DNA from: Planctomycetota bacterium
GTDB lineage: Bacteria > Planctomycetota > UBA8742 > UBA2392
Assembly: GCA_020638635.1 (NCBI GenBank)
Contig: JACKIE010000004.1
Coordinates: forward strand, 124,001 to 188,000
Direction: 5' to 3'
Length of the DNA: 64,000 bases
This document shows, piece after piece, positions 8,526-15,772 of this stretch. Under the pieces are notes generated by a model. It did not search any database, had not been told where the DNA came from, and saw only the letters and a program-made list of their open reading frames with translations. Within the stretch, counting starts at the first letter, position 1. Each line of letters opens with the position of its first letter. A program made the translations under genes and the position numbers.

Positions 8526-9611
8526 ATGAAGTACGCCATCGCGATACTGCTGCTGTTTTTGGCCTGCCGGGCATTCCCTGTCCGCGCGCAGGCACCGACT
8601 GCGGCGCCCAGGGGCATGAGCGCTGTGGACATCGTGGATGCCCTGGTGTCCCCAGACGCGGCATTGCGCGACCGCGGCAGCAGCGAACTCGCCACCATGA
8701 GCATGGATACCGGCGAACAGGTCGGGATCGAGATCACCCGCGTCGGCGTGCGCGAAGCCGAGTCGGCGCTATCCGCCCTGGGCGTGGCCGATACCGCGGC
8801 CTGCGCGGCGGCGGCCTGCGCGGCCCTGGACAGCAAGGAAGGGCCGGTCCGCATCGCCGCGCTGGACGCCCTGGCGCTGATGACTCCCGCGCACGTTTCG
8901 GAGGGCGGCGCCAAGCACCTGAATGCCGGGCGGCTTGAAGTGATGCGCAAGCTGGTGGCCGAATCCGATTTCGTGAAGCTGGCCTGCGAAGGCTTACCGG
9001 AGGACGGCGACGGCGCGTTGGTGGCGCCGGTGCATCGCGCGATGGGGCTGGTGACGCTGCTCGATCGCTTCTTCGGCGTGCGTGGTGTGCCCCTGCTGAT
9101 GAAGCGGATAGCCCATTACATGCTGGGCGAAGAACCGGGCGACGAAGCGCAGAAGACGGATGTCCAGCGCGGCAACGAGGAACGCCTGCGGCGCGGTGCA
9201 GCCTTGTGGTGCGAGGCGATCTGGATCGAAAACCCGGCCATCATCTTCAACTACACGCCGCTCGCGCCCTACGCCGACCGCGCCAAGGCCGTGGCGCGCC
9301 TGAACAAGGTGCTGGATGAGATGGAAAAGGCCGAGGTCGAGCTGGGCAACAAGACCACCGGGATTCAGACCTTCAAGGGCAAGCGCTACGGCGATTACCT
9401 GTTCGAGGTTGCAGGCAACTCCGACGTGACCGGCAACAGATGGGCCGCCCTGCTGCGCCTGCGCTGGTGGAGCGGCGAGGACGTGGTGATCCAGGGTGAA
9501 GGTTTCGCCGAGGCCGTGGAAGCACTCTCCAAGTTGCGCCCGCGCCAGCGCACCGAAATCCGGTCACGCATCGAAGTTTGGTGGAAGAACCACCGCCTTG
9601 CCACCGAGTAG
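8526..9611 (+). CDS. Secreted protein of unknown function, HEAT-like N-terminal half
   Basis: The protein has 361 residues and a clear signal peptide (MKYAIAILLLFLACRAFPVRAQA). The N-terminal half is alanine-rich with short amphipathic helices (DAALRDRGSSELATM, VRIAALDALALM), resembling HEAT-type repeats. The C-terminal half is mixed and contains KRYGDYLFEVAGNSDVTGNRWAALLRLRWW; I recognise no catalytic motif. The frame is open from 8220, but only the ATG at 8526 puts the signal peptide at the N-terminus. It is divergently oriented from the EF-hand gene, with about 100 bases between them. Confidence 0.75.
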   Translation: MKYAIAILLLFLACRAFPVRAQAPTAAPRGMSAVDIVDALVSPDAALRDRGSSELATMSMDTGEQVGIEITRVGVREAESALSALGVADTAACAAAACAALDSKEGPVRIAALDALALMTPAHVSEGGAKHLNAGRLEVMRKLVAESDFVKLACEGLPEDGDGALVAPVHRAMGLVTLLDRFFGVRGVPLLMKRIAHYMLGEEPGDEAQKTDVQRGNEERLRRGAALWCEAIWIENPAIIFNYTPLAPYADRAKAVARLNKVLDEMEKAEVELGNKTTGIQTFKGKRYGDYLFEVAGNSDVTGNRWAALLRLRWWSGEDVVIQGEGFAEAVEALSKLRPRQRTEIRSRIEVWWKNHRLATE

Positions 9612-9637
9612 CCTGCTGGCTCTGCGGCGCCGGCCGA

Positions 9638-10441
9638 TCAACCGACCTGGAAACTCACACCCTGCCCGCCGCGCTCAGCGTACACGCGCAGACTGTGATC
9701 GCCCAGCAGCAGCGGCTCCAGGCTGTCCACGAACGTCACGCCGTATGCCAACTTGCCCGGTTGCAGCACCAGCGCTTCGCCGGGTTGACTGTCAAAGCGC
9801 ACGTCGGACAACCTGCGCCCCGGCGCTTCATCGCCGCTCAGCAACCAGGCCGCGGCGCCGGACTGCGGCGTGAAGTCGGGGCCCAGCTCAGAGGCTGCCG
9901 GGCCCGCTGCGTCGGCCGCCACCACCAGCACGTGTTTGGCGCGGCCTTTCTCAACCCAACGGATGCCGGTCGCGAGCGCGGTCATGGCCGACAGCTCGCC
10001 GGTGGAAAGCAGGGTGCAGCGCCCGCGCAGGTGGTACGCGATGGCGATCTCGCCCTGGAACATGCTGGGCAGGGTGTAGACGAACAGGGCCGGCGAGGGG
10101 CTGCCCGCGCGGCGCGTGGCTTCGAACTGGGCGTCTACTTCCAGGCAGCCCAGCATGGTGCCGCCCACCTGGGCGACTTCGTCGCGCTCCAGCCCGGCAA
10201 GGTTGTTGCTCGCCTTCACGGCCAGTTGCGCCGCGGCAACGGCGACTTTGCACAGCGGGTCCATGCGGCCGTACTTGGTGAAGGGCTGGTCGAAGAAGAA
10301 CTTCCCGCGCAGCTTGGGCACGCCGAACTCGCCGACCGGCCCGGCGTCGAGCTCGGCCCACGAAGTACGCAGCACGCCGCCCGGCGCCCACGACAGCAGC
10401 CCGGCGGGGGAGACGCGGCCGTAAGCGATCAGGCGCGGCAT
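9638..10441 (-). CDS. Ketosynthase-like protein lacking the active-site Cys (chain-length-factor-like)
   Basis: This 267-residue protein matches the N-terminal half of beta-ketoacyl synthases. KYGRMDPLCKVAVAAAQ, VGGTMLGCLEVDAQF, then GEIAIAYHLRGRC.. lead into the nucleophile turn. At the nucleophile position the sequence is STGELSAM instead of the TACASG type, so the catalytic Cys is absent. The second half with the two catalytic His residues is missing altogether. Small inactive ketosynthases of this kind accompany an active partner in aryl-polyene-type pathways as chain-length factors, and an intact ketosynthase lies 128 bases upstream on the same strand. The pathway assignment is inference; no ACP, ketoreductase or dehydratase gene is seen nearby. 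Confidence 0.75.
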   Translation of the reverse strand: MPRLIAYGRVSPAGLLSWAPGGVLRTSWAELDAGPVGEFGVPKLRGKFFFDQPFTKYGRMDPLCKVAVAAAQLAVKASNNLAGLERDEVAQVGGTMLGCLEVDAQFEATRRAGSPSPALFVYTLPSMFQGEIAIAYHLRGRCTLLSTGELSAMTALATGIRWVEKGRAKHVLVVAADAAGPAASELGPDFTPQSGAAAWLLSGDEAPGRRLSDVRFDSQPGEALVLQPGKLAYGVTFVDSLEPLLLGDHSLRVYAERGGQGVSFQVG

Positions 10442-10452
10442 GAGGCCTCGCT

Positions 10453-10552
10453 GATTTTGGATTTTCGATTTTGGATTTTGGATTCAATCGAAGTGACGAC
10501 GCCGCGAAGCGGATCAATCCAAAATCCAAAGTCCAGAATCCAAAATCGAGTC
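10453..10552. repeat. Intergenic inverted repeat built from GGATTTT words
   Basis: The left arm (10453-10490) is a run of GATTTTGG / ATTTTCG words. The right arm (10515-10552) is a run of AATCCAAA words that is its imperfect reverse complement. It is strikingly AT-rich within GC-rich surroundings. It lies between the two ketosynthase-type genes, which are otherwise in an operon-like order. No coding potential. Confidence 0.7.
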
Positions 10553-10568
10553 ACGACAGTCTCCCGAA

Positions 10569-11636
10569 TCACCCGCCAAGCCGTCCTGGACCAACGACTA
10601 TCGCGGTGTTCATGCCGCCGAAGCCGGAGTTTGTGGTGAGCACGTAGCCTGGTTTGATCTTGCGAGGCTCGCCATGGACGACGTCGAGGGGAAAGTCGTC
10701 TTCGCCGTGCTCGAAGCCCACGGTGGGCGGGATCACGCCCTCGGTGGCCACCAGCGCGCTGATGATGACCTCGATCAGGCCGGCCGCGCCCAGTGTATGG
10801 CCGATGGCGCCCTTGATGCCGAACACCGGGGGCGGGTTGCCGCCGAACACGGTGTGAAACGCGCGCGCCTCCATGGCGTCGTTGTAAACAGTAGCGGTGC
10901 CATGGGCGCAGATGGCGCGGACTTCGGAACGGTCGATGCCCACCAGCGCGCGTTCGATAGCTAAAGCCAAGCCAGAGCCATCCCGCGAAGGCCCCGAGAT
11001 ATGGTTGGCATCGTTCGAGCAGCCGTACGAGACGATGCGGCAGTAGCGGCCAGGATTGTCGAGGTCATCCGCCCGCCGCATCCACACCATCGCACCCGCC
11101 TCACCAAGGCAAAGACCTGTTCGACTCCTGTCGAAAGGCGCTGCTGGTTTAGAAGCCAGTGCTTCAAGAGACGCAAAGCCCTGAACGATGAATTCCGAAA
11201 GGTAGTCCGAGGCACCGACAAACACGGAGTCACAGCCTCCATCCGTGATCGCCTCAACAGCTTCAATCACGGCGACTGCCCCGGTAGCGCAGGCGTTACT
11301 CACCTGCAGCATCGGACCAGTTAACTCGATCTGTGGCGCAAGCCAGAATGGACGAGGCGGTGTCCCGTAGTCCTTCGTCGACGCGTGCACCGTGAGTTTG
11401 TTTGGTGAAGGAGCGAGTTCACGTTCGGTGATTCCGTCCAGATACCCGCATTCCAGTAGTACCTGTTGCGGGTCTTTGTTGAACCACGTTGTGGCGACGG
11501 GGTAGTGCAAGGACAACTGTGGCACGAGTCGAAGCGCTGAAGTCCCGCTTACAAGCGCTTCCCATAGGCGAGCGAGACTCCCGAACGGAGTCGCGGCACG
11601 AGGTTTGAACAATCGAATGTCCGACGCTACCAGCAT
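10569..11636 (-). CDS. Beta-ketoacyl synthase (KAS I/II type)
   Basis: This 355-residue condensing enzyme carries the full Cys-His-His triad in NACATGA (nucleophile Cys), ICAHGTATVYND (His) and GAIGHTLGAAGL (His). It ends with the family glycine loop NSGFGGMNTAIV. It should perform decarboxylative Claisen condensation of acyl and malonyl-ACP chains. Arrangement with a Cys-less partner downstream and a 4HBT thioesterase upstream points to a small fatty-acid or polyene-type pathway rather than housekeeping FabF. The frame opens at 11684, but MLVASDIRLF at 11636 fits the family start better. Positions 10960-11636 are less GC-rich than 10569-10960, a composition change inside one gene. Confidence 0.9.
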   Translation of the reverse strand: MLVASDIRLFKPRAATPFGSLARLWEALVSGTSALRLVPQLSLHYPVATTWFNKDPQQVLLECGYLDGITERELAPSPNKLTVHASTKDYGTPPRPFWLAPQIELTGPMLQVSNACATGAVAVIEAVEAITDGGCDSVFVGASDYLSEFIVQGFASLEALASKPAAPFDRSRTGLCLGEAGAMVWMRRADDLDNPGRYCRIVSYGCSNDANHISGPSRDGSGLALAIERALVGIDRSEVRAICAHGTATVYNDAMEARAFHTVFGGNPPPVFGIKGAIGHTLGAAGLIEVIISALVATEGVIPPTVGFEHGEDDFPLDVVHGEPRKIKPGYVLTTNSGFGGMNTAIVVGPGRLGG

Positions 11637-11752
11637 TCCGCGAAGGTTAGTCGCCAAGCAGGTTCGCGCCAAGGTGCAGCGCAAGGCAGGCTGGCAGCCT
11701 GCCCCACAGCCCCAACCGAACCCCTAACGTTGCAGGCCTTCCGTAGCAGTTC

Positions 11753-11838
11753 GGCCCCGCAGGGGCCCTCTATGGTAGCCGGGGGCGTCAGCCCCCGGTG
11801 TGCATGGCCCAAAAAGGCGCGCCCGCAGGGCCGCCTAG
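11753..11838. repeat. REP-like doublet, left of transposase
   Basis: It contains the palindromes GGCCCCGCAGGGGCC and CCGGGGGCGTCAGCCCCCGG, and an edge GGCGCGCCCGCAGGGCCGCC. It is the inverted counterpart of 12320-12405, with only a few substitutions such as GTC against GTA in the loop. Upstream, a separate perfect hairpin GGCAGGCT-ggc-AGCCTGCC lies at 11684-11702. Confidence 0.75.
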
Positions 11839-12302
11839 AGCGTTCCCTCAATATGCGACACCGAACCATCCGGGTTTCGCTTCATGCCGTGCAGCTCCAG
11901 GATCTCGTCCAGCTCCTCGTCGAAGGTCTGCTTCTGGTGCCGAGCCTCCTGGTTGCGGATGTAGTCCCGTGTGCGCTGCACCAGCGACGCGCTGACCGAA
12001 AACACGCCGTAGCCGTCCTGCCAGCCGAACTCCTGCTTCGGCCACTTTTCGTGAATCCAGCGCGATGTGTTGGTCTTGATGTCGCGCAGCAGGTCGGCGA
12101 TCGATTTCGTCATCGACAAACCGATCAGCAGGTGCACGTGGTCGGAGATGCCGCCGCCTTCGATGAGCTTGCAACCGCGTTTGTCGCAGAGGCCATGGAT
12201 GTATTGGAACAGCTCGGCTTTGATTTCGGGCGAGATCAGCGGTTGGCGGTCCTTGCAGGCGAAAATGACGTGTACGCGAACGCTGTGGTAGGTGGAGCCC
12301 AT
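11835..12302 (-). CDS. tnpA: Y1-type (IS200/REP-associated) tyrosine transposase
   Basis: This 155-residue single-strand transposase carries the HUH metal motif as DHVHLL (His55, His57) and the catalytic Tyr114 in TRDYIRNQEA. It also has the family N-terminus YHSVRVHVIFACKDRQ. Proteins of this family nick and join single-stranded DNA at hairpins. Length and motifs are intact, so it could be active. It is bordered on both sides by inverted REP-like doublets and is probably the source of the related palindromes elsewhere in the window. No tnpB partner is present. Confidence 0.9.
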   Translation of the reverse strand: MGSTYHSVRVHVIFACKDRQPLISPEIKAELFQYIHGLCDKRGCKLIEGGGISDHVHLLIGLSMTKSIADLLRDIKTNTSRWIHEKWPKQEFGWQDGYGVFSVSASLVQRTRDYIRNQEARHQKQTFDEELDEILELHGMKRNPDGSVSHIEGTL

Positions 12303-12319
12303 CGCCGGATTGTAGCCTT

Positions 12320-12405
12320 TAGGCGGCCCTTCGGGCGCGCGATTCCGCGTGACGATTTTCCGGGGGCTTACGCCCCCGGCTACCCTAGAGGGCCCCTGCG
12401 GGGCC
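12320..12405. repeat. REP-like doublet, right of transposase
   Basis: It contains AGGCGGCCCTTCGGGCGCGC, the palindrome CCGGGGGCTTACGCCCCCGG and GGGCCCCTGCGGGGCC. It is the inverted partner of 11753-11838. It begins 18 bases before the start codon of the minus-strand transposase and may contain its promoter region. Confidence 0.75.
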
Positions 12406-12440
12406 CTATGTCTACCGCGGCATGCTGGAAGCGTGCCTCA

Positions 12441-12536
12441 CGGGTGGCCGGGGCGCCGGCAACACGGGCGGGCGGGGCGCTTTCAACACGGGCGGGCGGG
12501 GCGCTTTCAACACCGGCGGCCGGGACGGCCGCGGTC
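12441..12536. repeat. 24-bp tandem repeat, four copies
   Basis: Four consecutive 24-bp units run from 12441 to 12536. The two middle copies are identical (CGGGCGGGCGGGGCGC then TTTCAACA); the first and last are diverged. The array abuts the thioesterase stop codon at 12538. On the minus strand it could encode an 8-residue repeat (VESAPPAR), but that frame has no start or context supporting a gene. Confidence 0.8.
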
Positions 12537-12537
12537 C

Positions 12538-13002
12538 TTATGCCCAGGATTCGGTGGGCTTGTCTTCGAGCTTGATCTGGCCGGCTTGCCACTTTTGACG
12601 CAGCTTCTCCAGAAACGGTGGGAAGTTCAGCGCCAGCTCGCCTGTGGGGTGCAGCAGCACCTGGGTGGTTTCGGCCGTGGTCAGCAGTTCGTTGTCACTC
12701 ATTCTGCGCACCTCGTAGCTGTGCACGAGCTTGGGCACGCTTTGCCAGTGCAGTGTGGCGGTGACCTTCAACTTGTCGCCGTAGCGCGCGGGGCGTTTGT
12801 ACTTGAGCTGCATGTCCACGATTGGCGCCGCGAACTTCTCGCGCATCAGATCTTCGTAGCCGAGCCCGATGGCCGTGCCCAGGCTCTGGCGCGCGTCCTC
12901 AAGCCATTGAACGTAATGGCCGTGCCAGACGATCTCCAGCAGGTCCGAGTGCCCGAAGCGCACGGTGATGAGGATGGAGTGGCTGAGGGGGGCAGGATTC
13001 AT
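12538..13002 (-). CDS. Acyl-CoA/ACP thioesterase, hotdog fold (4HBT)
   Basis: The protein is 154 residues long. The N-terminal RFGHSDLLEIVWHGHYVQWLEDARQ is the 4-hydroxybenzoyl-CoA thioesterase signature (HGHYVQW..AR); the usual catalytic Asp position reads Ser-Asp in GHSDLLEIVW. KRPARYGDKLKVTATL is the central hotdog strand. It should hydrolyse an acyl thioester. It is on the same strand as the ketosynthase pair downstream, from which it is separated by the transposase unit, so all three may belong to one acyl-chain pathway. The frame opens at a TTG at 13026; the ATG at 13002 is preferred. Confidence 0.85.
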   Translation of the reverse strand: MNPAPLSHSILITVRFGHSDLLEIVWHGHYVQWLEDARQSLGTAIGLGYEDLMREKFAAPIVDMQLKYKRPARYGDKLKVTATLHWQSVPKLVHSYEVRRMSDNELLTTAETTQVLLHPTGELALNFPPFLEKLRQKWQAGQIKLEDKPTESWA

Positions 13003-13028
13003 GGATTGGTGGGCAATGGCATCCAATA

Positions 13029-13067
13029 GGGGTCAGGCACCTCCGCTGCGCACCGGAGCCAGACCCC
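13029..13067. repeat. GGGGTC...GACCCC hairpin
   Basis: An outer stem GGGGTC / GACCCC encloses CTCCG / CGGAG. It lies between the porin-like gene and the thioesterase (both minus strand) and touches the porin stop codon. It may be another REP-like unit or a processing or termination structure; no T-run follows on the minus strand. Confidence 0.5.
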
Positions 13068-14645
13068 TTAGAACTCAGCGGCGATGCGCAGCATGTAGAA
13101 GGTGTTGGGGATGTCGTTGGGCACGTTGCGGGTCTGTTTGAAGTCTTCCTCGTTGAAGATGATCTCGAAGCCCAGCGTCACGTTGCGGGCCAGGGTGAAG
13201 TTCACGCCGAGCATGAACTCGCGGCGGTTGGCGGCAAAGCCCGCGGCATCGGCCAGGCTGAAACCCGCCACGGCCCCGCTTGAAACACGCAGCGGGTGCG
13301 CGAACGGGTCCGTGATGTCCAGCGGGTTGTCGTTGTTGTTCGTCACCAGCTCGCTGTAACGGAACATCGGCGTGATGCGCAGGAAGAATGGAATGCGCGG
13401 CAGTTCAAAGGTGTAGCGCAGGTCTACTCCCCAGGCGTGGCGCACGAATCGGCCGTCCTCGGCATGGATGAAGTGCCCCTGCAGGAACAGGTCGCCGCCG
13501 CCGATGCGCAGGGCGAAGTCCAGATTCGCGCCCATGCGCCACTTGGCCTTGCGGATGCGCTTGCCAGGGTCGTCCTGGGTGCCGCCGAAGAAGGGTACGC
13601 GCTGCATGCCCTCGACCAGGCTGATTTCGTTGTAGCTGAGTCGGTCGATCGAGCCCCAGGCGAGAACATTGAAAAAGTTGGTGTTCTGGGCGGTCCACTG
13701 GCCGGGGTCGAAGTGCGACGCGCTGGAAAGGAAGCTGGCGGTGTTGAAATCAAAGATGAAGCCGCCGCCAAACTCGACCTGCAGGTAGCGGCTGACTTCG
13801 CGGGTATCCCCCAGGCCGCGGATATAGCGGGTCTTGTCGTCCTGCATCAGCGGGTAGTTGTTCGAGTCGTCCACCTGTCCGCGCCCCAGCAGGCTGCCGT
13901 CGGACAGTGCGCCCACCACGTAGAAGTTCTCCAGGAAGCGCGCGGTGTATCGGATCTGGGCAACCTCGTCCTGGTGGAAGGCTCGCTGACCCAACGCCAT
14001 GGAAGCGCTGGCCCGCGCCTGGCGCCAGAAGTGCGCGTCGATGCCGAACAGGAAGCTGTCGGCAAAGTAGCCGGACGGCACGAACTGGCCCAGCGGCCTG
14101 TTGTAGACAATCACCCCGCGGGGGATCTCGATGATTTCTTCATCCAGCAGCGTGTAGTCGCCGTTGTAGCGGATGGTCAGCTCGCTCTCCACCACGTCGG
14201 AATATCCCGCGAACAGCGACAACCAGGCGTCGGCCAGGGAGATCCCGGCAGGGGCGCGCTGACCGCCGTCGGGCTGGTCACCCTTTGCCGACTTCTGGGC
14301 CTGGCGGTACTTCACGGTCAAGCCGCCTGAGAACTCGATGAACAGCTCGCGCCGCGAGCGAATGGGCGCGAAGTCTTCAAAGCGCCGGCGTACCGCCTGG
14401 TCCACCTTTTCATCCAGGTACTGCTCGTAGCCTTCGCGCTGCTCGGCCAGGCGGTCTTCGATGATTTGCTCGACTTCTTCCCTGGTGAGTCCCGTGGCTC
14501 CTGTCGGGTCCTCGGGCTTGGGTTCATCGGTCGGCAGGGGGGGCTGGGCGATCAGTGGCGCTGCAAGCAGCGTCAAGGTCAGGGTCAGCCAGACCAGCCG
14601 GTTGGGGGCGCACGGGACAGACAGACTGGAAATTTGTTTTTGCAT
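13068..14645 (-). CDS. Porin-like outer-membrane beta-barrel protein
   Basis: The protein has 525 residues and a signal peptide (residues 1-35, LTLTLTLLAAPLIAQ). A coiled-coil region with LTREEVEQIIEDRLAEQ follows (about 50-85). The rest is a long run of alternating amphipathic strands ending MLRIAAEF with terminal Phe, a typical outer-membrane barrel end. Strands such as FIEFSGGLTVKYRQ, SELTIRYNGDYTL and EFMLGVNFTLARNVTLGFE support a porin of about 16 strands. The substrate is unknown. The ATG at 14645 is chosen because it precedes the signal peptide; the frame opens at 15134, but that part is antisense to the PP2C gene. It would act in the outer membrane, which implies a diderm cell. Confidence 0.8.
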   Translation of the reverse strand: MQKQISSLSVPCAPNRLVWLTLTLTLLAAPLIAQPPLPTDEPKPEDPTGATGLTREEVEQIIEDRLAEQREGYEQYLDEKVDQAVRRRFEDFAPIRSRRELFIEFSGGLTVKYRQAQKSAKGDQPDGGQRAPAGISLADAWLSLFAGYSDVVESELTIRYNGDYTLLDEEIIEIPRGVIVYNRPLGQFVPSGYFADSFLFGIDAHFWRQARASASMALGQRAFHQDEVAQIRYTARFLENFYVVGALSDGSLLGRGQVDDSNNYPLMQDDKTRYIRGLGDTREVSRYLQVEFGGGFIFDFNTASFLSSASHFDPGQWTAQNTNFFNVLAWGSIDRLSYNEISLVEGMQRVPFFGGTQDDPGKRIRKAKWRMGANLDFALRIGGGDLFLQGHFIHAEDGRFVRHAWGVDLRYTFELPRIPFFLRITPMFRYSELVTNNNDNPLDITDPFAHPLRVSSGAVAGFSLADAAGFAANRREFMLGVNFTLARNVTLGFEIIFNEEDFKQTRNVPNDIPNTFYMLRIAAEF

Positions 14646-14763
14646 GTCGGGTCCCGGCGCCAAAGGGCCGATTGTGTTGGTGATGCAGGTTACCGTCAAC
14701 GGGCGCTTGATCCCTGTGCAATTCAGAAGATAATGGTGAGGTTCCTCGGGCAGTCGGTGCTGA

Positions 14764-14791
14764 TTGACACCTGCCAAGTGGCTGGTAGTTT
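14764..14791 (+). promoter_or_regulatory. Candidate sigma-70 promoter for the PP2C gene
   Basis: A perfect -35 hexamer TTGACA (14764-14769) is followed after 16 bases by TAGTTT (14786-14791, 3 of 6 matches to TATAAT). It lies about 57 bases before the ATG, in the divergent gap between the porin-like and PP2C genes. The -10 element is weak. Confidence 0.35.
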
Positions 14792-14847
14792 GGACGGCTT
14801 GTCCGAGAATTTTTGATCCCGGCGGTGAACGGGGGGTCAGGTTGTCT

Positions 14848-15618
14848 ATGCCCCATACGGATGCCGGTTTTAAGGACGGCGTCATGGTCGTGCAGATGGT
14901 CACGGCTACAGATGTCGGTTTGCAGCGCAAAAACAACGAGGACTCCTGCGCACTAGTCGAGGAGGCCGGGTTGTGCGTTGTTGCCGACGGCATGGGCGGC
15001 CACCTGGGGGGCGAAATCGCCTCCAATATCGCCATTGAAACCGTCACCGAAGCCTTTAAGGGCCGTCCCCGCAACGGGCAGGACGAGCGCAAGGACGCCG
15101 AACTGCTCACCAAGTGCATCAAGACCGCTAACAAAGAGATCTACCGGCGCGGCAACGCCGACGCGGCCCTCAAGAACATGGGCACCACCATCGTGGCAGC
15201 CGTGCTTTCAGGCGATTACATCGTCACGGCCAACGTGGGTGACAGCCGTATCTACCGCATGCGCGACGGCAAGCTTTCCCAGGTGAGTGAGGATCACTCC
15301 TGGGTAGGCGAGCTGCGCAAGAAGAACCTGATCAGCGAGGAAGACGCCCGCTCCCACCCGCTCAAGAACATCATCACCCGTGCCCTCGGCATGGAGCCGA
15401 CCGTCGAAGTCGATATCAAATGGGAGAAGGCCAAGTCCGGCGACATCTACCTGCTGTGCAGTGACGGCCTGACCGACCTGGTGCCCGACGCGGAGATCAG
15501 CCGCAAGATGCACGCGGGCGGCAGCAACCTCAGCGCCATTGCAACCCAGTTGATCGAGGCGGCCAACGCCGCCGGCGGCACGGACAACATCACCGTAGGA
15601 CTGTGCCGGGTCGAGTAA
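14848..15618 (+). CDS. PP2C-type protein serine/threonine phosphatase
   Basis: The protein has 256 residues and all PP2C metal motifs: TDVGLQRKNNEDS (residues 21-33), VVADGMGGHLGGE (Asp47), NVGDSRIYRM, SEDHSWV and LLCSDGLTDLV, and a C-terminal GGTDNITVGL. It removes phosphate from Ser/Thr using two metal ions and has no membrane segment, so it is cytoplasmic. It implies Hanks-type kinases in the cell, though none lie in the window. A GGGGGG sequence precedes the ATG at 14848; MVVQMVT at 14884 is an alternative start. A strong terminator follows, so it is probably monocistronic. Confidence 0.95.
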   Translation: MPHTDAGFKDGVMVVQMVTATDVGLQRKNNEDSCALVEEAGLCVVADGMGGHLGGEIASNIAIETVTEAFKGRPRNGQDERKDAELLTKCIKTANKEIYRRGNADAALKNMGTTIVAAVLSGDYIVTANVGDSRIYRMRDGKLSQVSEDHSWVGELRKKNLISEEDARSHPLKNIITRALGMEPTVEVDIKWEKAKSGDIYLLCSDGLTDLVPDAEISRKMHAGGSNLSAIATQLIEAANAAGGTDNITVGLCRVE

Positions 15619-15644
15619 CCCAGGGGCGGCAGGTACCTGGAAGC

Positions 15645-15676
15645 CGGCGGCAGCGAGTGCCGCCGCTTGTGTTTTT
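15645..15676 (+). terminator. Rho-independent terminator after PP2C gene
   Basis: An 8-bp perfect stem (CGGCGGCA / TGCCGCCG) with a 5-base loop is followed by CTTGTGTTTTTT. Confidence 0.85.
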
Positions 15677-15772
15677 TCGGCCCGCGGCGCTCGGTCGTGG
15701 TCAATGTGTATGGATTCCCGCAAAAAATAGCAGAATGCAGTGAGGTTTCAGGGCTGATTCGGCGTCACAAGA

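Larger units (their letters stand above)
11753..12405. mobile_element. IS200/RAYT-like unit: Y1 transposase between inverted REP-like doublets
   Basis: Two copies of an ~86-bp palindromic doublet lie in inverted orientation around the transposase gene. The left copy (11753-11838) and right copy (12320-12405) share GCAGGGGCCCTCTA, GGTAGCCGGGGGCGT, AGCCCCCGG and GCGCGCCCG.AGGGCCGCCTA. Each copy folds into stem-loops. The left copy overlaps the transposase stop codon. This matches the organisation of REP-associated tyrosine transposases. The unit sits between the thioesterase and ketosynthase genes and may have split an operon. No target-site duplication is expected for this family. Confidence 0.75.

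Noticed and set aside
9638..11636. One ketosynthase gene broken into two by a frameshift
   Set aside because: The upstream gene is complete with all three catalytic residues, and the downstream one repeats the N-terminal half, so they are two genes and not fragments.
12441..12536. Possible short CRISPR array
   Set aside because: The units are contiguous tandem repeats without spacers, and no cas gene is present.
12380..12592. Minus-strand frame with VESAPPAR repeats
   Set aside because: It is generated by the 24-bp tandem repeat, overlaps the end of the thioesterase gene and has no start-site support.
13068..15134. Longer start for the porin-like protein at 15134
   Set aside because: The extra 163 residues are antisense to the PP2C gene and precede a clear signal peptide at 14645.
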